From Nephromyces sp. MM_2019 (taxonomy: Eukaryota; Apicomplexa; Aconoidasida; Nephromycida): 64,000 nt of DNA. The stretch is from assembly GCA_015657535.1 (NCBI GenBank), contig JADHZB010000983.1:2640-66639 (forward strand), in the 5' to 3' direction. The first letter of the stretch is position 1; each line of letters opens with the position of its first letter. Below the pieces are notes generated by a model. The model did not search any database and was not told the DNA's origin. It was given only the letters and a program-made list of their open reading frames with translations. Of the stretch, positions 35,956 through 49,249 are shown piece by piece. A program made the translations under genes and the position numbers.

Positions 35956-37452
35956 AAAGCTTCATGACCTCGGTTTACAGGAGCTACCGAAGTATTATTG
36001 TAACTCTATTGGCATATAATAGGATACACTTTTTAGCAACAAGCTCTCAGCTGATCGCTCGTATGCTTTAGTCCATCCTTGGATAGTTTTAAAATATCCC
36101 AACTTTTAACGGCATTTAAAAGGGGCCTATATGCTTACGTGGTCACTAAAATCTAGGGCAGGTTACCTGAAATTTTCTCTTTTTCAAAATTGCTCCTAAA
36201 CTGGAATGAGCAGGAAGCAGAATCGGGTTTCACTATATCAAATTAAGTACATATTGCACTTAATTTGAATAATTTTTGATCTGGTGATGAGTGGATGTTT
36301 TCCCTAGCTTTTAGCCCTCCCGCATACACTATGAGTATATGGGGCAGCGAACATGTGAAGGTCAAAATAATCTTTCGCTTAAATCCTTCTTTGCTTTGCT
36401 TATATATGCGCGTCTTATATGGTCGCCAGCTTTAGCTATCAATACAGCTTCACAATTCACAGAAACATTTAATTTAAACGATTTGATTATAAGGCATGCC
36501 AGCATTGCTTAGCAAGCGCATGTCCTCACTGTGTACCTAGCTGCCCTGGTAATCAGGCGTGCTCACGCAGGACTTGTATACGATGTATCTATCGCTATAA
36601 TTACATGGAGACGGTCGTTTCTTTCTTGTAGAAAGAATGGTTCTTAGCATCTATGCTGTCTGCTTACCTCTTTCTACGTATTACTATGCTTAAAAAAAAA
36701 GCTTCTTTCCAGGTAGTTTCCTGTGAAACTTTCGCACTGCTGTGATAGCTTAATTTTGCATAGCCATTAGTTCGGAGTCCAGCCGTTACGTGTCACTCTA
36801 GGCTTCATATATGTGAACGTAATACCCCTCAAATGCACAACAGCGAAATAATATATCAGTCATATGTTATACGATATCGATTTAGGCAAACAGTACCAAA
36901 CATAAGTGCAACTTTGGTTAGCCAAGGTCAAATTCGGATAATATCATGACTTTAGGGGGGCATACACGGACATGGCATTACGTGCCAGAGGCAGAGGCGG
37001 AGTTCTAGGTCATATACCTCTTGGCGAGTATTGATACCAGTTAAATTTTCAGATGAAGCCTAGCACGCGGTTAACATGATGCATATCCGTGGTCCGGCGC
37101 TGAGTAATAAAATTTGCTACGCTCCATCTAGTGTACCTTGCACAAGCTAAGCCATCGGGAAGCGCTCTGTAGGCACGTTCAGATGGCGAGTAATTAGCAC
37201 AGCCAACATCTCCTGGCAATTGTACGGATGGGGAGAGCGCGGCGCGCTAAGCTAGCAGCGTGGGCTTGAGGGCTGCGCGCTGCCAAGGATGAAAAAGCGT
37301 TTAGCGAGTATCCGTCATTGCTGTGGTAGCTGCAGTCGCTGAATATAGCATGATGATGTCTGTGGGAACCAAAGGTTAGGCACCGCAAGCTTGTTCTATT
37401 TGAGACTGCGTGAGTGCAGCGAATTGAAGCAGGATTAAGTGGTGCGTACTTT
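35956..37452. other. Intergenic, nothing seen (1.5 kb)
   Basis: Mixed composition without long frames. The 140-residue minus frame at 37194-37616 overlaps the better-supported gene at 37453-38139 in another frame and is judged a shadow. Confidence 0.55.
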
Positions 37453-38139
37453 TTACACATAGCTCTTAGAAGCAACATGATCAAATTGAAACAGCATCCC
37501 TGTGAAGAATCCCACCTTATTCGCCCCACGCACGGGATCATACATCTGGAATGCTTGATGATACCGCGTGCGGAGAACCATTGTAGTCCTTGCGGAATCT
37601 GTTTTTTCACTTGCAAACATTAGGTAATAATGAAATATTTCTTCCTTGCCAAAGCTTACTTGGTAAGCGGCCGATGCGGATAGAGGCAAAAAAAATAACC
37701 AATCTTCCTGATTGCCACCGTATGGGGGGATATTTTAGATATTGCAGTTTAAGGCGGTAGTAATACACGGGATAGCTTAATCACATTCAGGAATGATGGG
37801 TGACAACCGCGATTTGGGTATGCTCTGCGGTTTTGAACCGTTCCACGCAGTATGCGCACACCCTACAACGTAATCATTAGCTCTATTATCTTAGACTACA
37901 CAGGGTAATTTCGTGATATAAAGTTGAAACTTACTATTTCAATGACTTTTCTTAGTTCAAGTGGGTAACAATGAAAAAATAGACTTCCTTGCTTTCCAAA
38001 ACGACTCAGTGAATGCTAGCTGCCGTAGCGATGTTACCTCTTCAGAATTATTATTGACCTCCCGCGACTGCACATTGCCATAACTGTGGGGGTCGTACCG
38101 CGCTAAGCGGGGCATCGCAACGGGGCGAAATGAAGGCAT
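37453..38139 (-). CDS. Two-exon gene, 118 residues, possible small membrane protein
   Basis: Exon 1 is 38139-38038, from ATG (MPSFRPVAMPRLARYDPH) to donor GTAACA. Exon 2 is 37707-37453, with acceptor GGCAATCAG. Both meet in phase 0. The N-terminus is basic and Pro-rich, without acidic residues for 16 positions, then acidic (NNNSEEED), then a short hydrophobic segment (WLFFLPLSASAAYQ). A polar region (FHYYLMFASEKTDSARTT) and an aromatic C-terminus (GFFTGMLFQFDHV) follow. A small organellar protein is possible, but I recognise no family. It is divergent from the coiled-coil gene. Confidence 0.55.
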
Positions 38140-39415
38140 CCTTTTGTTATTTTCGCTAAAGGACCGATTTTAGCTACTCGTATCATCTCTGTAGTTTTCT
38201 AAGGTTCAGACGTTCAAGAAGGGGAGGAAAGATTATTTGCAGGAATTTGCAGTATTCTTAGGTTGGCTATAATGGGAAAGAAAATTTTATTTTGGTGTAC
38301 AGTAGTATCCGCTGGAAACTAAGAGAAGCATTTGAGCTTGCTTGCATCTGCATTTCAGTTTTCCAAACACATTATTATCAATGCAGTTCAAACTGTGCGA
38401 GCAAGTCTCATCATTTTAGCGCTGCATCTACGTGAGCTAAATGTTTATAGTATTAAGTGGCTACATTTTTGCGTCTGAATTGCCTCTAGTCTTAATGGGG
38501 CCCTTTCCTACCTTTTAGGAACACATGACCACTAGAAATAAATCCAAAAGCAATATTGCCGGAGTAATGTTAGACATCTGAATCACGTAATTCTAAATTC
38601 TCCCACACAATAGTTCAAAACTCTATGTAGAAATTAAGGATATTGGAGCACACCGGTAAAGTACTCACGGAGTGTTGTGCTATCACGTTATTATTCCTTA
38701 CTGCTCCCAAGTAGTGACAATACTTCCATGGCACAAAAAGGTGTCTTTACCCATTCCCAAACTTGATGCTACAATACCATTAGGGCAGCGCAACCCTAAT
38801 TGCTGCAGGAAAGCGCAATAAAAATTCCCCCTTTACGTAAACAAAGTCATGAAGAGTCGCTTGAACTAGCTCTCCGCATGCACCGAAATTCTGTAGAGTT
38901 GTGCTACTCTTCTTTGGCGACCCAGTGATTAGATACATACACGCAGTTACTTAATATTCATGCAAAATTTGTGAATCGGTTTTTCACTCAGATGCATTCC
39001 TATATTTGCGATTTTTCTGGAAGAAAAGCAGCGCTACTAGTGTATAACTTGCCCTACAGTTACCAAGCTAGAATGGCCTCAGTGAATAGCCCGTACCACA
39101 ATTTTACACGATTACAGCGAGAAAGATTTACGAAACTTGCAGTGCGATAACATGAATAAGCATTGAAAAATATAGGACGCAGCCCCAGCCCCGCTTCAAA
39201 GTGGGCCGATAGTGCAAAAATACACCCTAATTGAGCTGAAGCAATAAAACCCTAAATGAGGACAACTTGTATCCATATAATGTGGGTAAAGTCCAGGCAG
39301 GGGCTACGACAGAGGTCTTTTCACACATCATGCTTAATTATTCGGTCAGGAAAGAAGTGAATTTAAGAAGTAGCGTAGCATTTCAAAGTTTTAAAGAAAA
39401 ATTCTATTATTACAG
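38140..39415. promoter_or_regulatory. Divergent intergenic region
   Basis: About 1.3 kb between the minus gene starting at 38139 and the plus coiled-coil gene. No convincing gene and no recognised motif. A first exon of the coiled-coil gene may be hidden here. Confidence 0.35.
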
Positions 39416-42400
39416 TGAGAAGCTGCGACCCTGAACAAAATCCCGTTATAAATCAAAAGACTTTGGAAATGAGTAAGGTGCAATCAAGAAAAATGGTGAA
39501 GCTCAAGCGATTAGTGTCCCCAAAGGATGAAAATAAAAGAAAAGAGGGCACACTTCCTCTGCCTCAAAGCGAGCCAATCAGCAAAGAAGCGCAAGCTGAA
39601 AAATTACGGGATTCAGGAATAAAGGCAGAGAGGAGAGCCCAGCAAATAAGAAATGTGAGTAATGGTGGCTTTTGGTACACGGCCAGCGATGTGTAATAAC
39701 CTTTTTAACTGCAGCATATACTGTTTAAAGAATGCAAACATTCCTGGTATATCAATGGCTTAAATATATCAAATAGAAAAAATAATATCACAAGAAGCTT
39801 ATCGCGCAAATACTCGCTACTCAAACCTTACCCGAGGCATTATTTCCATGTTTGAGAGCTTTGGTCATGTCTCGGAGACCAGAGGAATTCTTCTCACATT
39901 TGTTTCTCCCATATCTATTCAATACCAATAGAAGAGCCTCCTTAAGCTTTAAAGCAAGGCTAAGTCATTTCATTAGCAGAATCACTGAAAAACAACGCAA
40001 AAGACCTTTTGAACAGTCAAGCTTGCAACTTGGGAGTTATGACAATGCCATTTAATTATCTTCTATAACCCCATGAATCCTGATTTCTAGTACTTCTGAT
40101 GTGGAATTTTTTTTGCGTCCGTTGAATATTTACGTTTAAACCCTTTGTCCATTTAGTAGTAGCACAAACAAAAGTTCGTTTACACGAAAATTAAGGCATT
40201 TGAATGCTTAAAAATCCTCCATGTAAGTCAGCCAATTTAGATCCCTAGGGCAATAGAGACGCAGAGCACACATGGTATAGCTACCGATTCAAACTGGAAC
40301 TTTTTCGCAGGAAACACATGAAGTGCAGTACGGTATTATTCGATAAAACACAGTTAAATTACGTCGTTTTCATCATTCTCCTTCCCATCAGGAGCAAAAA
40401 GCAAGATAGTTTGTAGTGCAATGAAAAATAAATAACTAGTCAATGATGCTTATAAAGTAGCCCTACGGAGTCAATAACATCACTAGGCATGATAGCTCAT
40501 CCCTTCAAAGCTCTAATAAGTCGTAAAATCGCTTATCTCAGTAAGGCTTCTGCATGCATAGATGCAGTTGATTGCTCACTGTGAAAAACAATGTGAAAAT
40601 AGTATCGTTTGCCACAAGGATAGGCCATAGAGCTATCTAAAGATATAAGCTAATCACGCTATGCATAGCATGAAAAAAGTGATTTTTTTATTTTCACTTG
40701 CTTAAAACATAGAAATAAAACACCTTATATTGAAAAGAATATAGCATTTTGTCAGAAATAAAATTTCCTGCACTCTTGTGCCGGAGTCTGCCTTAGGACC
40801 AATCTATGATTGGCCCCTCTTCACCGTTAGCCTACAAGACATGATAAATAGAATATCACGCAAAGTAGGTGGACAGCTCTGGTGTTCTTAATAATCTTAT
40901 TGTGTTAACATATTTGTCGGAGCGAGTAACGCATTCATGCTCCGTTATACAGGAGGCTCAAATACGCATGCATATGGCGATAGAAGAAAAAATCAGTGCG
41001 TTAGACGAGGAGATTGTAAGAAAGGATCAAATCGCTAACGCCTTCCTTGAGATGCATTGGCAGCGACAGGAACAGATGAAGAATCATATTCTCCGGGTCC
41101 AGCATGATTACTTGATGATGAAGCATGATCTAAGAACACAAATTGATTATAACACCGCTGAAAACTACAAGCAACAGTGCTCTAGGGTGGAAAACATGAT
41201 TATACAGCAACAAGCATGTTCTCTACAACTTTCCGAAATACATCAGCAAGCGATCAAGGCGATATCAGAATTACAGATGCAAATGAAAGAGGTTGTGCTT
41301 ACGCTAATAGGGAGGGGTAATGCATGTAAACGATATCTGAGACAGCCATAATCAATTACCTTTCCGACAACACATGAACGTGGCATACTTTTAATTCTTT
41401 TAATTTTGCAGATATGAGCTAGTGTAATCACTGTCTATCACAGATAAAAATATCGCTACAAACTAATGTGACAGGAGCTTAGTCATAAATTTGCTGTTAA
41501 TTTATCTCCAAAAATTTAGCTGCCATATTCTACCTTTTAAGATATTAAGAATATCCAAGCAAGTTCTGCTTTACATTTGCCAATAAAATCTATCTAAAGC
41601 AAGCATAACTTAGCAAAAACACTTTTTCAACGAAAAAATATCGAGCAGACCGGAAAGAGAAATATCGAAATAAAAACCATCAGGGCTTCGTGCATGAGGA
41701 CTTAGGCGACAGCATAATATAAAATTCACAAAAGCTAACTAAAATGGGGTGGGGTACAACAAAATAGCGGCTTACAAGCGAAAATAAGTCCTCACAAATA
41801 ATTGTGAAGCATTATGAAAATGAGTAAAGAATTCTTCCTTGCGTTATCCTTCAGCATCTATTTTCTCGATCATCAAAGCTCTTCCAGGGTATTGACGCAT
41901 TTTTTAAATGCCCATTTTTTAATAAACTAATAACCGTAACATTAAGAATTCAGGAAATGCAACAGCTAAAAGTTATGCTAATTAAAATTTGGCAGGTTTA
42001 GGTACAAATTTCCGCATGCGCATATCAAGATTTATCTTAATGGAGAAACGGGCAGCTGAAGGGTGTATTACCTAATTTTATCTGACCGTAATATAATAGA
42101 AACAAATTTCCAAGCTATAATAGAATCCAAATACAATACTATACTATACACATGGACTAGGGATATCGAACCACTTGCATATCATCTAACAAAAAAGCAC
42201 AATCTTATCTGCGTTGCATATTGCTAGTATTCCACTATGAATACAGAGAATCCAGCAGGTGCTAGAGTATCAAAGTCAAAGTTGTTTCAACATCCTTGAA
42301 GAAAGCGAGGAGTGTACTGATACAGTTGAAAAGAGTATGGAAGTTGGACACGAGGTGCTTCTACAGGACATTTCACAAAATAACGGGACCTTTCTCAATG

Positions 42401-44085
42401 CTCTGCATGATCAAACAAAACAAAACTTTATGCAAGCAAAGGAGTTTTATGATAAGGTATCCGAGTCTAGCACTGCGCTACATGATGATCTCGAAAAGAG
42501 GATAAAATCGCTTAATGAAAGCATTATAAGAACCCAAGAAAATATAAAGATCCAAAGGAAAAAAATTCAAGACGCAAATTCTTTATTGCATCAAAGGAAG
42601 AAGACCAGGTTGGCTAGCAAACTGAAGCTGCATTAGATTACTAAAGTTTCTATACCTTTCACTAAGTCCAGTCTTGGTGAGAGCTTTTTTATTTTTCAAA
42701 ACTGTTGATGCAGTTGCCTTCGCGCGTTTGGCGGCATATAACGCCCCATAAGAATAATTTTTGTCACACTGGCGGTTTGAACATGACATCGCTTGTACCC
42801 TGGTAGTCGGTGCGGAATAACGCCTAGCACATGTGGTAATCCTGCAATTTTAAGGCAAAATGGTAGCTTCATTGCTTGGTTTTTTATCTGCCTGAAAGAA
42901 TAACCTTGGTAGCGTGGTGTTACACATAAGCAGTTTTCCCTCGAGGAAGTGGTGCAACGAGCTATTGTGCCGGCGTACGCACTCGTATGCCACCTCATGC
43001 GGCACTGAACCTCCACAAACTACTATACATACCCCTTCATGCAACCACAGAGACACCCCAAAAGCAGTGTAACGCAAGCTAGGAGTGATATTAACTGACT
43101 TTTCTAGCTTCTCTAATTAAGCATCATATCACTTCAGCCTAGCTTAATTAGGTTAATTTTTGCTGGAAAAGATTACAGCTATGTTTCACTGTACCTCACG
43201 CTGAGGGCACGGCTGTACTTTTGCAACAGCTTGCTTCTGGGTTCGCGATATCGTGCACTTGGCGCTCGCTATAGAAAGTCCTATGGGCTACATATTCCCT
43301 CGTTTCCGACAAGTCTACCTCTGCTCTTACTACTACTGAACAGTGATAAGGTGATCAGGGAAGAGAAGCAAGGTTCCCACCTCTCAGAGCTGTGCGTCAG
43401 CTTCAGGGAAAAGAAAAAAAAGCTCGAGATCCAAAGATACCAGTTTCAACAGGTGTTGAGTCAAAAGAGGATGAAACTATGGAAAGAACAAGTGGCAGAC
43501 AAGTTCTTTGAAGAGGTATCGCTGAGAGTAAAAAGCTTGAAGGATGACATCACAGAGAAGGCAAAGGTATTTCACGGCATAGTGGACGAGCTACAGCCCA
43601 GCGGCCAGCAAAACATTCAAGAGAGCAAAGAACCCGCTGCCAATGAGGATCTTCATAACAACATGGATTCTCATCAGACGGCACAAAAAGAGAGATTCCG
43701 TTCCTCGAAGAACTACACTAGCCGGTTCGCCAACACGAAGAGCACATTAGCAAAGGGCTTTTCGATTGCATCATCAGTTGCTGAACAGCGCAATGAATCC
43801 ACAGACATTACTAAAGAAGCAATACCAGCATCAACCTCTGAATCACAGGATTCAGCACTTTCTGACGCCCTACATAAGTTCACAGCAGAGTATCAGCTAT
43901 TGCATGACCTTCTCTGCAGGCTTCAGAACAAAGCCGGCTGGTTTCTAACATCCCAAGTGACACGACGTCCTCCGGAAGCCGACGACAGCACAGCGGTTCA
44001 AGGGGCAGGTCGAATTAAAATTAAAGAGATTCAGCCTACGCTTGAGCACAAGTCAAGAGGGATAGCAGTTCACGAAAGAACATAG
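39416..44085 (+). CDS. Coiled-coil protein, unknown
   Basis: Four exons join in phase: 39416-39654 (donor GTGAGT), 40953-41291 (acceptor TATACAG, donor GTTGTG), 42259-42608 (acceptor CAGCAG, donor GTTGGC) and 43344-44085. They give about 555 residues. The first exon begins at a splice acceptor (TTACAG), so an upstream exon is likely; otherwise the first Met is at 39469 (MSKVQSRKMVKLKRL). The protein is almost wholly hydrophilic and helical. Long heptad-like regions occur in exon 2 (AIEEKISALDEEIVRK, ISELQMQMKE), exon 3 (DDLEKRIKSLNESIIRTQ) and the start of exon 4 (REKKKKLEIQRYQFQQ). A Ser/Thr/Asn-rich linker and a basic C-terminus follow. A cytoskeletal, basal-body or inner-membrane-complex role is possible, but nothing in the sequence decides it. 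The exon 3/4 join is the least certain; exon 4 could belong to a separate gene. Confidence 0.72.
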
Positions 44086-45831
44086 CAGGGTGTTTAGGAT
44101 GACGCCAGTATATCGAAGTCACAGTTCAATTTATTTCAAGGGAACCAAAGGAGGATTATAGTTGCTTACAATTAAAGCCATAAACATGTTATTGTGAACT
44201 TGCTAGCCGGGTGTTACAAAGTTTTATGTGTGGCCTAAATGGGAAAGTAGCGAATTCGAAAAAATATTAACCCGCGGTCAAATACTGCACTTTTCCAATA
44301 TTGATGAAGAAAGCTAAAGTCGGACCGTGCAAGTCAGCTAGCAGCCACATACAACACACTTCTATAAGACTAAAGCCGCACGCACTGACATTCTCACAGC
44401 GTTAAACAAGTGTCAATGTGTTGTCATGATAACACACACTACGTAGGGTGTACCTCAAAGGGGAATGATAAATGGACAAAGAAACGAGCATACAGTGAAC
44501 TTCGCGTGTGAGCACTAGTTTCATTTCTGTGCCTAGCATACCAGAACCTCCCTTAAAAATCTTTTCCAATAGTGAAAGAAATTCATAATATGAGCTGTAA
44601 TAGGGACGAAATTTCTGGTTTAATCTCCCGCCCGTGGCTCTATTTTGCCGCATGAAAATATTAAAATAAGTCAGTATCCGTCGGGTTGTGAAATGACGAA
44701 CGTGAAATATAACATATTTCGTGCGAAAAAACAAGTGAAAACATTACAAAACCTTCAATCACCAAGAAATTCAGTATACGCTTTACACACACGCAACTAC
44801 AAGAAAACCCCAAGTATTCATGGCCATTGTTCCCAGACAAATACAAATATCAAGCCACACTAAGCTCACCAAGACAGCTAATCAGGTACGCAGGAGCGTA
44901 GAGTTAAGAGCACTGCAGAGTCGAATTTAGCAAGCATTTGCTCGTGGGAATTGCTCAACCAACTTAACGCCAAAATCTTAATAACCACCGTAAAAATATT
45001 TCGACCTAAACGCGGGGTAGCACCGTCCCTCCAAGCCTCACAACAGTCAACTATTCAGCACAATCGCAACGGTAGCAACCGCTTCCATCAACAATGCATG
45101 CAACACTCAAGTGCCAGCTTTAAAATGAATAATGGTTATTATGGAATTTTCAAGTAGCCTGCGCTTGGCGTGCTTATAGCAATATTGAATAGTTAAATAG
45201 GCACGGAGATGCAGTGTTCGTACATTTCTCTTGATAAACCGCGGGCACATACTTCAGGTATGTTTTATTTTATAATTCCGTAGTTAGATTTCTTTGTGAA
45301 AAAAGCACGATTTTGTTGTAGTTATGCGGTTTTATGTGGCCTCACTTGAAGCATACACATAAATATTAACGCATGCTACAATAATATATTTTATGAGATT
45401 ATACTGAAACCGCAGTGAGCACCATTAAAGATAATGCCTACCATAGTGCTTCTAATCTCGATTTACCTTGCCGCAGCAACTATAGAAAAAATTAGAAGCT
45501 AATTGCATTACATTGCCTCTTAAATATCTACACATAGACAGATTAAAATATAATAAAGCTCAGCTGATCGACATTCCCACGCTCAACGTATGCAGAAGAG
45601 CAGAGAGAACTTGCAATACAATATACGCTAGGAGTCTACATATGCGTTCAGAAGAAAACAAATTTAACAACGTATCGAACTTATCCCCTATTCGTCCGCA
45701 GAAAATTTTACTTAGAAAAACTGGCAAACAATTATTAAACCAAATCTCCTCAAGGATTACTCCTTAACAAAGTTTACTAGGTAGTACAAAATTCACAATA
45801 CAAATAGAAACATAGCAGCGGCATCAAATAT
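44086..45831. other. Intergenic; one candidate minus exon
   Basis: A minus-strand frame starting with ATG at 44655 (MRQNRATGGRLNQKFRPYY) and running about 67 codons to a GTACAC donor at about 44453 looks moderately coding. Other frames (44951-45157 and 45513-45767, plus strand) lack ATG starts and splice support. Confidence 0.35.
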
Positions 45832-48800
45832 TCAACGTTTTTTATCCGTTGGGCTGTCACTAGGTTTACTCTTTGCAATATTTGTAGTAGATGACTTTTC
45901 GATAGTATCCCTTTCAGACGAAAGTTTGTTTTCCAATTGACCTAAAAAGGGCAAAAACTCCACTTATGAGCTTAAGAAAGGCTTTGAAAGCATAGTAGCA
46001 TCTACAATACCAGGAGAAGTGGAAATCACACTTCTGTTAATACAATACATAAGCAAAGCGCTTAAGGCATAAATGCAACAAAAGCAGGAAAAAAAACCAT
46101 AAACTCACGTTTATGCCACGCTTGAAAGTTGGTATAGGAAATATTCACAAAATTTTACCCTATCCTCAATGAATCACAAAGTACCACAACCGTATAGGGT
46201 TTTAGGTTGCAGTTGCTGCTTTTTCTTTAGCAAAAGCGGTACTAATGGTAGTTGAAAGAAGAATGCCCAAAAAAAAACAGAAAGAAATTCATAACAGAAA
46301 AGACTTAAAAATTCAGAAATGTAGCAGCTATAAAAAGCAATACGGATACAAGAGCTATCAAAAAAATTATAGATAATAGTGCACATACAGCGATGACTAA
46401 ACAATTTTAAGCAGGGAGTTTCAATTATGTTGAAATTGACTTGTGCTAATCAGTGAGGAAATATACACATTCACACAGCCAACATGCAGGGCATTTTCAA
46501 GTGTTAATAATGTAAATAAAGCACACACGAAAAAATTTAGCCGTAGTACAAAAAAAAAATCAAAGGTGTAACAGGTTATAGTATACTAAAGGCGTTACAC
46601 TACCTTTTTATACAAAAATTCAAGGTAGATTGTAATCTCTGCAGCACGTTTTTCTTACATAAACAGAAAAACACTTGATATTCAAGAATTTTATTAGTAT
46701 ACGCACACCTTAGCACCAAAATTTCATCTCAAGCTGCAATACTAGCAGTTGTATCAAAATCGGTGACTCTGGGAGCGAATATAGCCATATATAAAACAAT
46801 AGTTATAAAAATACTCCCTGAAAAGCACAAATGCAGCGTTCAAAGACATCAATGAATGCAAGATACTACACAAAAAAATGCTAATATATGCATGAATGGG
46901 GAACACACGACTTGATAGTCAAGTAGGCATGTCTAAACATTCGAAAGTTACCCATAGACATGTATCAAAGCTAATAAAAAAAGACATGCATCAAGATCAA
47001 AACTTTCTCTTCATCTATAGTGTAAGAGTACAAAGTGCATACTGAAAAAGCTATGTTATGCAGGTTAGTAGCCCAAAGCCCTTTAAAAAAGGCAAATGCA
47101 TACATTAAAGCAAAACGAAAAACAGTGGCGTGAAATCACCGTTAAAAACAGCATTAATGCCGTCAGGGTGGCAAGCCAATCAATGTCGTAGCTTTACCTT
47201 TTTTGAAAAGTTGTTTGTAGACAACGTCTCCTATTGGCCAGTGCACGTACTCTCCCGAGTTGAACATTACCTGACCTCTCTCGAGCAACTTCATGTCAAA
47301 CAAATCGTCCAACTATAAACAAAAAATTACAAGCTTTCATAAAAAAAGTTATTCTATGCGGCAATTTTCAGCGTGAATTATAGCTGAAAAAACTACCTAG
47401 TGTGATACTTTCAAAAAAACGCGAAAATTCTTGAAATATGCCGCGCGCACATTTTATAAATAGGTAGGACCCACTTCGAGATAACGTGCTGGTGGAAAGT
47501 CATCAAGAATGCACACAAAGAAGGCGTCCATTGAAAAAACGACAGTGATGAGGCTTATCAGGGAAGCCTTACCCTCCACTGTATAACAGCAATTGCCTTC
47601 CTAAGATCATGCTACCATATTTGTTCTGGAGCTTAGTAGATCACTATAGGTTAGCTAAATCAAATTATTTCTCCAAAAAACTTTTTCTCTCCACTCGAGA
47701 TATTATATCAACAATTTACCTCTGGATCTACTGGAAAGGGATCTTTCCCGTCAGGCAATGAGTAAGTGACCCTCACAAGCATAAATATCTGATCACACTC
47801 TCCACATCGATAAAGGAAGCCTTCTTTGCACCGAAACCAGAGCGGGACGTGCTCATTATCTCCAGTACCTCCGGTACACCCGACAACCCTGCGGTCCATA
47901 AAGTTTACAAACACGTAATCATGAGTAGGGTAGGAAAAAAATAAGAGGGGTACTAAAATCAGGCTAAAGAGTCAAAATATCACCTTTCGATGTGAACACT
48001 GGGCACCAGCACTGGCTTTTCTATAGTTCCAAAGGGACCGATGAAAGGTGAAGACTTGAGATACTCGTACAATTCTAGAAGCCCCACCATATGTTCTGAC
48101 TCTTCCTTCACAATCTGCGAAATATATTATGGAGATAAAAGTGACCAGTTTAGAACTGTGCATCACAAAGAGAAGCACAGAACAGGAGATACAAGCGACG
48201 AGAACAACATGGGCAGGTCCTTTATCCAATTAATGATCGCCTCCCACATTTGTATCACCCCATCATCAGTTTGCTCAAAATCGCAATCTATCTAATGCCA
48301 ACACAGACATAGATAGCACAGCTTACATACGGACTCAAGTAGCCACATCAGCCATAACAATTCGGTAACATTTTCCCCACAACAACTTCTACGAAAGCGT
48401 GTTTATATCGGCGTTATCACCACAAACACCATCTTGGCGAACAAAAAACCTTAACAGCGAAAAAATTTCAAGATAATCTACAAGGTAATTATAATACGGG
48501 TAAATTTCATCTTCCAATGCATCTGAACAAGGACAGAAGTTAACTTCCAATGCAAATCCAAGATGTCATCCAAGAACTTCCACATTTACCTGCAGTCCGA
48601 GGTCCCTAGCAAGCTGGGCATACGATTTCTTAGTCAAATTTTCAGTGTCCATTAAGGTCGACTCCCCTCTTATCCTCCAATACCAATAGTTTTCAAAGAA
48701 ATCCATACTCTTCGGGTCCTTTTTCATCCACTGGTCAACATTGGGAGGAAGCGTGTCCAGAGGTAGCTCATAATCGTCAGGGCTGCTCCTAACAAAATGA

Positions 48801-49249
48801 AGATACGTTCTACGAGCACCATGGAGGTAAAGATTTCCTAAAGATACTCCACTTGACCGAGAGCAGAAGCTTGAAAAGTTCCTGCTCGAAGTTACCGGGG
48901 CAATTTCATGCTTTTTTGCCAATGAAAAGCTACTGACTCCATGACAAAAAGGCGGAGTTTTTGCTGGGCCTCCAAAAAGACCCAGCCCCCTATAAAAACG
49001 TGCCAAACGTAAGGGGTGGGACATGAGTGAGACCCCGTGTCTTCTGTCAAACGGACGGATTCTTTGTGAGAATTGCACTCTGTTGCCAGAGTAAATAAAT
49101 ATGTGTGAGCCTTTCTTGTAGAGGCGTCTGCCGAAGAGTAGGTAGGGGGGCACAGCCTCCGGCGTTCGGTAATTCCCGCGGTAACTCCGTGGGAGCCTTA
49201 ATGGTGCCCCGCCGAACAGCAAGATGATGAGGCGCGTAGTTGCAAGCAT
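45832..49249 (-). CDS. COX5B: Cytochrome c oxidase subunit 5B (Vb), mitochondrial
   Basis: Zinc-binding, nuclear-encoded subunit of respiratory complex IV. Exons on the minus strand: 49249-48590, 48114-47984, 47888-47720, 47312-47198 and 45941-45832. All phases agree, giving 394 residues. The core reads [14 protein letters not shown], then a junction, then [32 protein letters not shown] and MLVRV. The CxxC pair is C292/C295. C268 has the yeast-like CTG context rather than the animal CxC; C284 or H277 may replace the missing ligand (inference). The N-terminal ~220 residues are an extension, Arg-rich and almost free of acidic residues at first, fitting a mitochondrial presequence, then an alveolate-type acidic segment ([20 protein letters not shown]). 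The C-terminus is extended as well ([18 protein letters not shown], ending SPTDKKR). The start is the first ATG in a frame open further upstream; the last exon is 1.3 kb away but matches in phase. Confidence 0.93.

Noticed and set aside
37194..37616. 140-residue minus frame
   Set aside because: Overlaps a two-exon gene in another frame whose splice phases and composition are better; Cys/His/Arg/Ser-rich shadow composition.
39852..40055. 67-residue plus frame in the first intron of the coiled-coil gene
   Set aside because: No splice sites or ATG in good context; probably chance.
40250..40560. AGAGACG and TGCATGCA, motifs known from coccidian promoters
   Set aside because: They fall inside a proposed intron, occur singly, and 7-8 base motifs are expected by chance in 64 kb.
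44402..44734. 110-residue minus frame as a full gene
   Set aside because: Its first third lacks coding character; only the part from the ATG at 44655 looks plausible, and it has no partner exon.
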